From Nothopassalora personata (taxonomy: Eukaryota; Ascomycota; Dothideomycetes; Mycosphaerellales; Mycosphaerellaceae), in the NCBI GenBank assembly GCA_033816765.1, contig CM066290.1, forward strand, positions 1,488,001 to 1,552,000: 64,000 nt of DNA, in the 5' to 3' direction. The position numbers and the translations under genes are program-made. This document shows, one piece after another, positions 32,917 to 43,123 of this stretch (the first letter of the stretch is position 1; each line of letters begins with the position of its first letter). The notes below the pieces were generated by a model. It ran no database searches, was not told where the DNA came from, and saw only the letters and a program-made list of their open reading frames with translations.

Positions 32917-33280
32917 CCCCAGTAAGAGCTACGGATAGAGTTCAGAGGAATTATAAAATTGCAGTCTTCCTCCCCAAGTTTTTTTTTCCTTTTTTTCCTT
33001 GACATCCACAACAAGAGGAGAGGTCGTCTAACGGCAAGATGCTGAGGGGCCCTAGCTGTCTCATTCTTTGGACATGCGAAGGGTGGCAACCGTCCGCCAG
33101 TACCATTCAACTCAGAGATGGAGGTTCAATTCCTTCCCACTCCAACGCGATACATCTTTTTCATCAGCTTGTTGGCCTGGTGTGCCGGCTTCTGGAGAAG
33201 AAGAAGTTTCGGGACTCCGCTGGTTTTGTTCCTCATGGTGCGTGGAACACCTGCTGTTCTCTCCGCCGCATCATTCGTAA
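32917..33280. other. Intergenic segment before the microsatellite
   Basis: Contains T-rich runs at 32979-33000 and the tRNA-like candidate described separately. No protein gene is supported; open frames here extend artificially into the (TTG) tract. Confidence 0.4.
33017..33143 (+). tRNA. tRNA-like candidate with intron, isotype not assigned
   Basis: Acceptor GGAGAGG pairs with CCACTCC (6 of 7). The D-arm is GTCTAACGGCAAGAT, the anticodon stem CTGAG/CTCAG, the variable loop AGAT and the T-arm GGAGGTTCAATTCCTTC. A T5 terminator follows at 33157-33161. The 64 nt between the anticodon-stem halves would need a long intron, and the usual T33 is not seen, so this is tentative. Confidence 0.35.
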
Positions 33281-33540
<260 letters not shown>

Positions 33541-33858
33541 TTGTCGTCGCCTCGTCGTCCCTGTCTAGGTTGGCGCCCGCTTTTGCGGCCGAAGTGCGGG
33601 CGTCTGCCGCTTCGTCGACGCGAACTTCGTAATCCGTGTGACCCTGCAAGAGCATCTTGAAGCACTTGACGTTGATCTTTCCTGTAGAGCTTTGCGTGAG
33701 TACTGTGTCGTGTGTGTTGCCATAATCGCCTCTTTCTGGTGTTAGCACAACATCTTGCAAAGCCATCACTACACTGCCAATCATCAGGCGCTGCCCGGCT
33801 GTATTGTATCCTACGAGACACGCATGCGATCAAGACTTCCCGCCCAGCCTCGCCAAAA

Positions 33859-35781
33859 ATGTCCGACGATGAGCGATCCGACTCGAGCTCGGAAGGCGAA
33901 GACGTCACAACCACCGGCCTCATCGCAACACGCACCAAACGAGCGACTGCCGGCAACCTCTATGCGACATTAAGAGCGAATCTCGACGACGAGGAGCTGC
34001 AGAAGGAGCTGCTAGCCGAAGACGAGGATGACCAAGGCGAATACGAAGCATCCGACAAGGAAGATGACGATGCTGCCATGGAGTCGTCCAGCGATGAGGA
34101 GGATGCTGGACCACCGAAAGAGGGTGATCAAGAGGATCTGGAGGGCGAGAAGGTGCTGAAGCGCGCGGAGAGGGCAGAGGCCAAGAAGAAGCGGAAGATG
34201 GAGGAAGCCAAGATGCGAGTGCCTGCCTTTGCGCGAGCAAAGAAGCGAGTCAAGCTGGCAGACGATGTCAAGGCAGACGATGGCAGTGCACCAAAAAAGC
34301 CCAAAAAGAAGAGCGAGAGGTCAGACTGGCGACCCAGTGATGCAGATGCGCCTATCCGCCAGTCATCACGCGCGGCTGCGGTCGCCAATAGGGAGATAGT
34401 ACATGCCAATCTGAAGGAGTCTCTGGTACGCTCTGAAAAGCAGAAGAGGGTCATGGCAAATCATCAGGCGCGAGAGCAGTTCAAGAAGCGCATGGAGTTG
34501 ACACAAGAGGAGCGACTGGCCAAGACGGCGAGGATTGAGAAAGAGACAGCGCGAGAGTTTGGCAGATGGGAGAGGGAAGAGGCTGAGAGACAGAGGATAC
34601 GAGACGAAGCGCTCGCAGCCAAGAGGAACAGAGGTCTTGAAGGGCCTGTCATCCGATACTGGAGTGGGAGTGTGCTGTGGGAAGGTGACAAGATCAAGAG
34701 GAAGAGGTTGCACGGCAGCGTCAATGTGGATGAGATCCGCGACGAGTCCACGGAAGCGGCTGATGCGATCAGTATCGACGGCGACGAGTTGAACAATGCT
34801 TTCGCCAAGTTCACTGCTGGCAAGCCGACAGAAACTGCGCCAGCTTCCAAGTCCGGCTCTGGACCAGGCACACCAGGCCTCACCGCGCCAAAGAACATAG
34901 CCCCTGCAGCAACCCAGGCGCCACCACAACAGCATCGGCCACCTCAAGCACCCCAGAGCCAAGCGCATTGGTTGGATGGCATTGAACACTATGCATCTGA
35001 GCAGCCCGAACCAGTCCCTGCCGCGACATTATCTCAGACCGCTCCAATGCCTCTACAGCCGAATCCTTATACGCCAAGTGGACCTTGCAACAACGCCGCG
35101 CCTGTACAGCATCCGCCTCTACAGCCCATATCCCCATATCCACCGCTGTCAGCAGCGCAGAGCAGCTTATCACAGTTTGCTCCAACTACTCAACCATACC
35201 ACGCTTGGCCATCAGGGTTCCAAGGACCACACATCAACCAACAACCATCATCATATAGCGCAGCTCCACCTCCGCCTCAACCAAAAGAGCAAGCACGACG
35301 ATCTCTGATCATCCTCGAGCAATTCGAACATCTGGAAGGGCCCACAGCCAGCAGACGCAGCACCAGTAAGACTTCAAAGGACACTACGACAGACCCCACG
35401 CCCGTCGCATCTACACTCCTCCCTCAGTCATATCCGACCTTCACGCCAGACGAGATTCGATACCTCGTCAACAAGAAATGGAAGAAGGAATTTCCACCAC
35501 CGCCTGAAAAGACCAAGTGTGCGCTCACGGCGTGGCCAGCAAAGTTCAGAGACCCTAAAACTGGGTTGGCGTATGCGGATCTGCAGCAGTATAAGATGAT
35601 ACAGAGACTGTTGATGGGTGGTTGCCAGTGGAGCTCGCTCTTGGGCGCGTGGGTGGGGCCGTCTTATGGGGATACTGGGAGGCCGGCGAAGGGCGTGCCG
35701 GATGGCTTTGGGGTGCCTGTTGAGGAAGCTGTTGTGGGTCAGGATAGTGCGGGAGACACGAAGATGGAGGATATTGGATGA
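33859..35781 (+). CDS. VPS72: SWR1 chromatin-remodelling complex subunit VPS72/Swc2 (YL1 family)
   Basis: 640 residues from MSDDERSDSSSEG at 33859. The ATG follows ccaaaa, a good context, and upstream residues of the frame are unlike the family. The acidic N-terminal part with GLIATRTKRATAGN is the YL1 domain that binds H2A.Z-H2B. Basic and coiled-coil segments follow (KRMELTQEERLAKTARIEKETAREFGRW), then IRYWSGSVLW. A Pro/Gln-rich spacer comes next, and a YL1_C domain near residue 554 (CALTAWPAKFRDPKTGLAYAD). It functions in replacing H2A with H2A.Z at promoters. Intronless. Confidence 0.93.
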   Translation: MSDDERSDSSSEGEDVTTTGLIATRTKRATAGNLYATLRANLDDEELQKELLAEDEDDQGEYEASDKEDDDAAMESSSDEEDAGPPKEGDQEDLEGEKVLKRAERAEAKKKRKMEEAKMRVPAFARAKKRVKLADDVKADDGSAPKKPKKKSERSDWRPSDADAPIRQSSRAAAVANREIVHANLKESLVRSEKQKRVMANHQAREQFKKRMELTQEERLAKTARIEKETAREFGRWEREEAERQRIRDEALAAKRNRGLEGPVIRYWSGSVLWEGDKIKRKRLHGSVNVDEIRDESTEAADAISIDGDELNNAFAKFTAGKPTETAPASKSGSGPGTPGLTAPKNIAPAATQAPPQQHRPPQAPQSQAHWLDGIEHYASEQPEPVPAATLSQTAPMPLQPNPYTPSGPCNNAAPVQHPPLQPISPYPPLSAAQSSLSQFAPTTQPYHAWPSGFQGPHINQQPSSYSAAPPPPQPKEQARRSLIILEQFEHLEGPTASRRSTSKTSKDTTTDPTPVASTLLPQSYPTFTPDEIRYLVNKKWKKEFPPPPEKTKCALTAWPAKFRDPKTGLAYADLQQYKMIQRLLMGGCQWSSLLGAWVGPSYGDTGRPAKGVPDGFGVPVEEAVVGQDSAGDTKMEDIG

Positions 35782-36039
35782 TGACGAAGGAAGCGGTGAG
35801 CTATGAAAGCAGCCATAGCGGTCGGAAAGCATTCGTCGGACGGCGTCAGGAAACGCTAGGCAGAGCTACTTGAGGTCCTTAGGATTGCATACATCCCAGG
35901 AGCTGGAACCAGCAACAGTCAAGCATAACAACCTTTATCGGTGCAACCAGTTCCTGACCAACCACCAACCTCATCGCGATCCCTAGTCCTTCACAAACCA
36001 GTAGGCACCCTCCTTCGCCCACCCCTCCTCCCCATCATA

Positions 36040-36271
36040 TTACTTGACATCGCCAAACTTGATACTCCATCCCTCTACAGCATGGAAAAGCGGCTTGCGC
36101 GGCGCTTTAGGCGCCTCAATCCGGCACCTTGTGACGTGCCACGGAGCCATCACCACCTTCTCGATGTGACGACCTGCTTGCGTTATGAACCTGCTCACGT
36201 TTCTTTCCATCTGCGCCTGATCCCGCTTGTAGCAGTTGTTGCAGCAGAGGTCGATTTGGACGGTGTTGAGG
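36040..36271 (-). CDS. Terminal exon of a small conserved-looking hypothetical protein
   Basis: The minus-strand exon begins after a branch/acceptor (atactgaag) at 36272 and runs 77 codons to TAA at 36040. The peptide has a cysteine motif LCCNNCYK near its start, a basic amphipathic segment (MERNVSRFITQAGRHIEKV) and the strongly structured tail APWHVTRCRIEAPKAP..LFHAVEGWSIKFGDVK. The composition is clearly coding. The 5' exon is not resolved; it should lie within about 36290-36540. I do not recognise the family. Confidence 0.5.
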
Positions 36272-36938
36272 CTTCAGTATAGGGATAGGACATGGTTACG
36301 GAGTTGGTGGCAGACTTCGGGTTGCATTCATTTTGCTTGTGAAGGGTGTGTGCAGGAACGGGGATCAATGTGAGAGTTGTGGAGGTTGAGGTGGTGGTAG
36401 GTAGTTGGGACCGCTGGGCAGGGATTGGTCGTTGGCTTGCTGTGCAGCACGACTTGGAGAGCACGTTCACATGGGAAATTACGTTGAACACGTCGGTTGA
36501 ACTCATACGCTGCAGGACAATAATGGACCCGCATGCGCTAAACGACCAACAGCAATGTTTGTGAGCAGCGAGTCGTAGCTCTTAACAACAATAACACCAC
36601 TACGTCACGAGGTCTATGGCTTCATAGACTTCATGGCAACAACCTTCACTTCCACTTCGGTGCTCATAACGGCCCTCACATGCTCCTCGAGCAAATGCCG
36701 ACGCCTCCCATCCCTCTTACCGATGTGCTATGCTCCAATGTGAGGCGATCTGTGCAAAGAGCTCAGCATTCCATATCCTCGCGATGACATGGACCATGCC
36801 GTGAAAGCTGATGGTACAACGGATCCATCATGGGTCGCGGCAAACGCTGTGGAATGTGCCAATAGTGCTTCTTTTTGCCAGTCACCTTCGGTGCCCTCCT
36901 CATCACTTCACCTGGCCACCCCGCAGTCGCCAGCAGGC
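36272..36938. other. Intergenic; may hold the 5' exon of the preceding small gene
   Basis: Short frames on both strands; none is convincing. The minus-strand region 36290-36540 is the likely place for the missing first exon. Confidence 0.4.
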
Positions 36939-37938
36939 ATGGCGGAGACCGACGAGGACATCCCGCCAATAGACTGGCTGGTCACCAATATCCAAAGCAG
37001 CGAGCACAACGAAGGATCAGTACCGCAAACCACAACTGCTGAGAACTCGACCGTCTCTGCTGAAAAGCCCCGGCAGATCAAAGGCAATACCACCTTCGAG
37101 GATCTCCTTGGCGAGTTACGCAACCGGGTCTACGATCTCTCAGCTTGCCTTCGCTACTGGGAATTGCAGAGGGTGACTTCCTTCAGGCCGACCATCATGG
37201 GAGATGTCCCTCTAGAGAACATCCACCATGGCGACTGCGTAACCCGCCAATCTCACAATTTTCCTACCGACTGTCCCGCTGCCTGCGTTGTCGTCAATGG
37301 GAAGGACACGACCACTGATTGTTGCGTTACGCAAGACCCATCCTTCTTTCATAGCGCCAGACTAATAAGCAGCTGGTCATCACCTAGTCCCGGCGTTCTC
37401 ACGCGTGTCACCGACTGCTTACGGCTTGTATTTGAAATTTCCGTGCGATCAATCGAGGATGCAGCATCAAGTGCCGTGAAGCTACAGTAGCCCAGCCAGT
37501 TGACAAGAGAAGAGACCTTGTCTATCTTTTACGGCGACCATACATTCGTGGCTAGACTCGATGGTGATGGCAAGCAAGCCCTTCAGTGGCTCGACATCAC
37601 CGGTCCGGTAAACGCTCGTCTGCTCTGCAGACTGTCCTTGGTCTACAGCAAGTTCTGTATCACGCGAGGCTGGCAGAACCGCCGCAGGCCGTGGCTGGCT
37701 TGCATCTCATTAGCGGAATCCCTCGAACAAAGCTAACACACCGTCTAACAGAAACAAAATCTGAAGTAATATCGACAAGGAACTCCGACGTAAGCTGCAA
37801 CTTCGCGGCCCTAACATAGATCTAAAGGCTAGCGTGCTTAAGCTCGTAAGGATGCAGTTTCCTTTCTTGTCCGATACGATAAGATTTTCGATCCTAGTCG
37901 AGCTAGATAGATTAAGGACACTCGGGCGAAAGGCCTAG
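36939..37938 (+). pseudogene. Hypothetical protein with a small F-box/2EXR-like pattern, disrupted
   Basis: Coding-like frame from MAETDEDIPPIDWL (36939) with LLGELRNRVYDLSA, then a stop TAG at 37488-37490, continuing in the same frame as LTREETLSIFYGDHTFVARLDG. After a stop at 37736 a different frame from 37780 reads ELRRKLQLRGPNIDLKAS and ends at 37938. The order LRNR.Y.. then R.E.L.IFYG is typical of a very large family of fungal hypothetical proteins. Unrecognised introns could explain part of this, but the TAG and frame change make decay more likely. The tail is mildly TA-rich, as if touched by RIP. Confidence 0.5.
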
Positions 37939-38655
37939 GCATAGAGTACAAAGGGGAAGACAGATTTTGGGCATTTCGCTAATAGAGCTAAACGCCGGGC
38001 ATACGGTTAGAGCTGTGCACGAGACTTGTAAGGCGCCGGCGTGATAGGAACGGTCTTTGCACAGCATACGGGGAAATACAGCCTAGTCGTTACTAGCAGA
38101 CGGAAAATGTGGATAGCGTCGCAGCGCACGAGGACCTGTATGCAGCATGGCGAGGTCGCCGCGCACTCGGAGGCTCCTTGTTGTAAATCTCGGACAGACT
38201 GTCTGCGTGTAGCGCTTCTCAAGTTATGTTCTAGACCGCACGAACATGATTGATCCACAGCAGAGCTGCAGTGTGGTGAGTAAGCTTCGCCCATTCATTC
38301 ACCTATCAATTATTTCTTGGCATTGCAGCCAGTGTCCGATGTCAACATGGTCATCGTATAATGACGGCGCAGGCATAGGATACATTCACGGAGCCGTTGA
38401 ATCCGGTACCCTTTCCCAGATGATTGTTGAAAGACAAGCTGGGTCAACACCGCAGCAGCATGTGAAACTGTACACTACCGTGGGGATGCTGCATACGGGA
38501 GAAAATGGCAAACCCCGCAGTCTGACTGCAGGTACAGGATTCGGTCAGTACAGATAACCTCTGTCATGAACCTCTTCTGCCGTCTCTCAATTTCACGCTC
38601 CTCTTGGTCTATTCGACATCGGCGATCCAGCATTGTTCGCTATCCCCCAGAGACC
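37939..38655. other. Intergenic
   Basis: Only short frames without recognisable motifs; no repeat or RNA gene seen. Confidence 0.4.
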
Positions 38656-39411
38656 ATGTCGGGCACCGAGCAGTTCAGAGAAGCATACAATGCCTCAGCA
38701 GCTACCTACAACGACTACGGCTCCACACCAATCGGGCAGCTCGAGTCTCAGCTCATCAGGAAAGCTCTCGGCGACTGCTCTGGCCTTGCCGTGCTGGATC
38801 TTGGTGGCGGTACGGGTCTGCGCGCTCGTGAAGCCGTCGAGCTAGGTGCCGCAAGAGTAGACGTCGTTGACATCTCCTACGAAATGCTGAAAATCGCTCA
38901 AAGCCTTGAGCAAGACCCAACACATTCCGGCAGAATGCGATACTTTGAGGCAGACGTGTCCAAGCCGCTGGACCTACCGGAGCAGTATGATGTGGTGATG
39001 GCGAACTGGATTTTCGCGTGTGCACCGAATATGGAGGTGTTAGAGGGCATGTTTGCGAACATCGCAAGGTATATCAAGCCAGGTGGCAAGTTCGTGGGTG
39101 TGCGGGATGCGGACGTGGAAGGGTCGCAGGCTGTCTTCTCGAAGTACGGTGTTTCCGCTGAGAATGTGGAGAGGATTCCTGGGGGTATAAAGTACCTTGT
39201 CGTGATTCACACCAAACCACCAATTCAATTCGAGGCGACGTCGTTGGATGCGGTTCGATCTGGATCCCCGGCCATGTACGAGCGATATGGGCTCAGGGAT
39301 GTCCGGATAGTGCCTTGTGAAGAGGCTGAGATGGTGAAGCGTGAGCCTCAGTTTTGGGAGGATTTCTTGATGAGCCCAGGACTAGCAGTCGTGGAGGCGA
39401 GAAAAGCATGA
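38656..39411 (+). CDS. Class I SAM-dependent methyltransferase
   Basis: 251 residues from MSGTEQFREAYN; the frame extends 30 codons further upstream without family character. Motif I is VLDLGGGTGLRA (about residues 46-57), the acidic ribose-binding position is in VDVVDIS, and YFEADVSKPLDL and VMANWIFACAPNMEVL follow. The fold is complete and close to the usual minimal length. Substrate cannot be read from the sequence, and no pathway neighbours are present. Intronless. Confidence 0.85.
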   Translation: MSGTEQFREAYNASAATYNDYGSTPIGQLESQLIRKALGDCSGLAVLDLGGGTGLRAREAVELGAARVDVVDISYEMLKIAQSLEQDPTHSGRMRYFEADVSKPLDLPEQYDVVMANWIFACAPNMEVLEGMFANIARYIKPGGKFVGVRDADVEGSQAVFSKYGVSAENVERIPGGIKYLVVIHTKPPIQFEATSLDAVRSGSPAMYERYGLRDVRIVPCEEAEMVKREPQFWEDFLMSPGLAVVEARKA

Positions 39412-39589
39412 GATCGACCAGATGTTCCTGGCCCCAGCGGCATGAACGCGGGGTGCTGATACACATAGCTCGTACCTCTTGATTAGACATTACTATTACT
39501 CCATCAGCCCACTGCTATGCAGAGCCGAGTCGTCGCTTTTGAGAAAGCAATTGTAGGGAGCACTTTGCCGTCGTTCAGATGTTCTCTTC

Positions 39590-40292
39590 TCAAGGCTCAC
39601 CAAACCTCGCAACGAAGTTATCCGCCTTCGTACGCTTCTTACCAACATGTACAGCTCTCGCCGCATAACTCATATACACAGCATGTCTGCAAAGCTTTTG
39701 TCAGCCACATTTCCCAACACAAGGATGGTCAACTCACAGAACAGCCATGATGAAAAAGAACACTGAGGGCACCCAAGCGCCATCAGACGCCATCTATAAT
39801 AAGTCAGTAGTTGCTCATGGTTGCCCATCGCTGTGCTCAGAACAAAGAACATGGCCGTCAATGTTCCCGTTACAACATATCCACACAATAGCAGAATCGT
39901 CATCACGAGGGCGTAGATCGGGCTCAACATCCAGAAACGGCAGATGAAAATGTCAAGGAGTGTCCAGAGGAAGCCCCAGCAGGGGACTGGCATCATCGTG
40001 GCCCAGCCAGTTCTGCTCGTTCATTAGCGCTGTTGCCGAGCAGTCAAAAGCGTTCGAGATCCGCTCCTGCGTACCCATATGAGTAGTCGTTATCGGGAGC
40101 GTTGGCTGAGGTGAGGACGTTCACAATCACGGTCGCTATGACAGTTGCTGTTGATCCGAGGAGAAGTATGGTCAAGAAGTCGCCTGGTTTGCCCACGCCA
40201 TGCCAGCTTGAGAGCGTTCGGGCTGAGTTGCAGCGACAGGCTTCAATGACCATATTGCGGTGTGCGTGGTGGTCCTGATTGATGCTAGACAA
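39590..40292 (-). CDS. Small multi-pass membrane protein, four exons (model rebuilt here)
   Basis: The exons are 40292-40075, 40012-39874, 39793-39738 and 39686-39590. They join through introns 40074-40013 (GTACGC..gctaat..GCAG), 39873-39794 (GTAACG..tactgac..ATAG) and 39737-39687 (GTGAGT..gctgac..GCAG). Phases agree at all three joins and give 169 residues. Hydrophobic spans: FLTILLLGSTATVIATVIVNVL; GFLWTLLDIFICRFW followed by YALVMTILLLCGYV; and WVPSVFFFIMAVL. A basic tail (VGKKRTKADNF) follows. Each open piece is short, so simple ORF listing misses it. Function unknown. Confidence 0.6.
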
Positions 40293-41314
40293 ATGTGCTT
40301 ATACCACCTGACTGACCCAATTTCAAGGTGTTCAATGCCAAATCACAGCAAAATGTAAACACTCCAAGAAAGTTGACTATATGGTTCGTGGAGAATCACC
40401 AGGTCTGACACGAGTGGTGAATGCGGAGAGGAGCAATTCATTGTCTGAACGTGGCGATCATGACGGCTGCCGAGACGCTGGAATGTGGCTATGCGAGCGG
40501 AAAGCTTGGCATGTACAACCAGAAGGCGGTCCAGAGGGAGTCTTTGTGCCTGATAGGAGTCGCAGGATCGGGCCAAGACGAAGAAACATGCGCCTCTGTG
40601 CCGGTGGTATGAGGCGATGTGCCAAGCTCCGACACACAATCGTCGGGCTCGGTTATGTCTTGACACCCAAGTAGCAGCCTCATCACCTTTGCTGTGTCTC
40701 GAGATGCACGTTGTCCGGTGGTATGATATTGTGACTCTTCTATCATCCGTGGGGGTCTTGTATCGTTTCGCGGTCCCGAGGTGAACAATGTCTGATGGCT
40801 ACATCTTCAGAGCATGTTGCTGAAAGCCACACTGAGCTCGTTCCCAGGTTGCGCAGTTGTCGTTTCCTGGAACTGGGCGAGCGCATATATGGGCGTGTCA
40901 ATCGAGAGCTGACACGCTCAGGTCAGGATCGCGAAACGTCGGCGGCGTGTGTACCAAGGGAATGTTTGGACCGGGTGCTTTGGCAAGAACGACAGGGTCA
41001 GGTAATACTGTCATCATATTAACCCGTGCTAGTCTTGGAAACCTGGAAGCTATTGTGCCTATTATTGTGCCTTGCAGATTCTCGTGCTCCACCCCCACCC
41101 CCCCTCTCAATGTATCGCTTCCTATAATTGAGCCGCTCTCCTACCCGATAATGTGACACGAGTACAGTACCGGCAAGGAGTAATAAGTGGAAGCACACTT
41201 CTCTCGTATTCTCAGAGAGGTTAAAATACCTTGGTCTCGACATTGCGTCGGTCCTCAATCGATCATTTTCACCAGACCAGCGAAGGCGCCCTCGAGATAA
41301 CATTGGCGCCAGCA
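40293..41314. other. Intergenic before the GH79 gene
   Basis: Short overlapping frames without motif support. A C-run (caccccccctctc) lies at about 41093-41106. I see nothing else. Confidence 0.4.
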
Positions 41315-42895
41315 ATGTCGATATTGGCCTTGGCTGTCACCTTGAATGTAGCCTCTACTTTCGCTGGAGCAGGCAGTGGCGATGCTATCTCACTCAGCAT
41401 TCCAAGCTGTGCAGAGGGAGCCTCGATGAAGCATTCGCCGTCATACACTTCGTTCTCATTCGAGCCGGCCTTTTGGGTGGAATACTTCGGCAACCGTACT
41501 GAGCCCAATGAATTCACCTTCGGTGCTATCAACACGCTGATTGAGCATGGCCTCCGACCTATCATTCGTCCGGGCGGTATTACCGCGGACAGCTTCATCT
41601 TCGAGCCGTCAGCAGGCGATCCAGTGAGAACGACCAGTTCGTCGGGCGGCGTGTACCGAACTACAGTCGGACCTGCATACTACGAGAGCTGGTCCAATTT
41701 CCCAAACGGTACTCAATTTGTGTCAGCTCTGAACTTCGGCAATGACAGTCTTGACATCGCTCGAGACATGGCGGTTGCCTCCGTCAAGTATCAGCGGAAC
41801 CGTATCAAGTACTTTGAGCTTGGCAACGAGCCGACAAATTACAATGCATCAAGATGGGCGGATAGTACCGCCAACTATGTGAAGCAGTGGCAGAATTGGA
41901 CCGCCGAGATTGATGCAGCTGTGGGCGGTGTAAGCAAGGGCGACTGGTGGGCCAGTTCAGCAACCACGGATCAAACATCGTTGCATGTAACACCTGCTGA
42001 TCTCATTCCCGCCGGCATCAACTCAGGAGGGGAAGTCGCGCAGTACTCCATCCATAGTTACGCCTTCTCTACCTGTGACCCTACGAGAAACGCGCGGACC
42101 ACGATTGAGAACGTTCTCAACCACACTGACCTGGTCGAATATGCCGACACAGATATTGGACCATCTTATAAAGCCGCTCTGGACTCCGGCAAGCCATGGA
42201 TCATTGGCGAATTCAACTCCATTTCTTGTGGTGGAAAGCCAAATGTATCCGATACATTCGCGCAAGCGTTGTGGGTGTTGGACTCGGAGCTAATCTATGC
42301 GGTTCGAAATGCTTCAGCCACATACCTACACCAGGGAGCGACCCTAGTCTTTCAGAGCGCGCAACAGATCAACACCGCCGGTGAAGATGGCTCGCCTAGC
42401 TATTCCACATACTCGATACTCTATCCCAGAGCAAGCTCTAGTCGAGGGGAGCAGAGAACGCTTCCTGGCTTTGCCGCAATTCTCTTCCTGGCCGAGGCGT
42501 TCGCGGTACAGGACACTCAGGTACGAGCTTTGGAAACTCCCGAGGGCCTGAGTGAAGATTATTTCTCGGCTTATGCGTTCTATGTTGGTGATCGCCTTAC
42601 CAAGCTGGCTCTCCTCAACATGAAACCATATTACGCCAACTCCACCAGCGACTATGCAGCATCTTTAAAAATCTCAGGCCAGAACAACAATGGCACCTCT
42701 TGTGGTGGTAAGAAGGCGTACGCTAAGAGACTGACGGCTCCACACGTTGATGAGAAAGACTCAACCAAGGTTACATGGGCTGGCCAGTCTTTCAAGAATG
42801 GTACTTCTGAAGGCAAAGTTGCGATCGAACAAATTGGCACAGACGATGTCGTGACCGTCAGAGGAAGCGAGGCAGTCCTGATCTTCTTCGACTAG
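41315..42895 (+). CDS. Secreted GH79 beta-glucuronidase-like glycoside hydrolase
   Basis: 526 residues from MSILALAVTLNVASTFAGAG, a signal peptide; the frame extends 28 codons further up without secretory character. The (beta/alpha)8 domain has acid/base Glu172 in ELGNEPTNY and nucleophile Glu299 in IIGEFNSIS. A C-terminal beta domain ends VRGSEAVLIFFD. Many N-x-S/T sites fit secretion. Fungal GH79 enzymes remove glucuronic acid or 4-O-methyl-glucuronic acid, for example from arabinogalactan side chains. Intronless. It is the last gene before the RIP block. Confidence 0.9.
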   Translation: MSILALAVTLNVASTFAGAGSGDAISLSIPSCAEGASMKHSPSYTSFSFEPAFWVEYFGNRTEPNEFTFGAINTLIEHGLRPIIRPGGITADSFIFEPSAGDPVRTTSSSGGVYRTTVGPAYYESWSNFPNGTQFVSALNFGNDSLDIARDMAVASVKYQRNRIKYFELGNEPTNYNASRWADSTANYVKQWQNWTAEIDAAVGGVSKGDWWASSATTDQTSLHVTPADLIPAGINSGGEVAQYSIHSYAFSTCDPTRNARTTIENVLNHTDLVEYADTDIGPSYKAALDSGKPWIIGEFNSISCGGKPNVSDTFAQALWVLDSELIYAVRNASATYLHQGATLVFQSAQQINTAGEDGSPSYSTYSILYPRASSSRGEQRTLPGFAAILFLAEAFAVQDTQVRALETPEGLSEDYFSAYAFYVGDRLTKLALLNMKPYYANSTSDYAASLKISGQNNNGTSCGGKKAYAKRLTAPHVDEKDSTKVTWAGQSFKNGTSEGKVAIEQIGTDDVVTVRGSEAVLIFFD

Positions 42896-43123
42896 GACGA
42901 GTGCTACAGTCTGGATTCGCGTCCGGGTAGCAATTTCAATGGCAGCTGGTAGCACTCTGGTCCACGGCGGCATTGGCGGCCTTGATGTTGCAGAACAATA
43001 GTACTGACGAACCAGAATAGATTCATATTGAATTAGATATCATCTCACCCATACGTTTACTTGATGTTGTACTGCATATCCCAAGCGGAGAAAGGAGAGA
43101 ATCGATGTTGTCGGATAGAAGTC

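Noticed and set aside
38041..38557. Frames upstream of the methyltransferase as a possible extra exon
   Set aside because: No phase-compatible splice to MSGTEQF and no methyltransferase similarity; treated as intergenic.
40343..41156. Set of 60-110 codon frames between the small membrane gene and GH79
   Set aside because: Mutually overlapping, no conserved motif and no coherent splice model.
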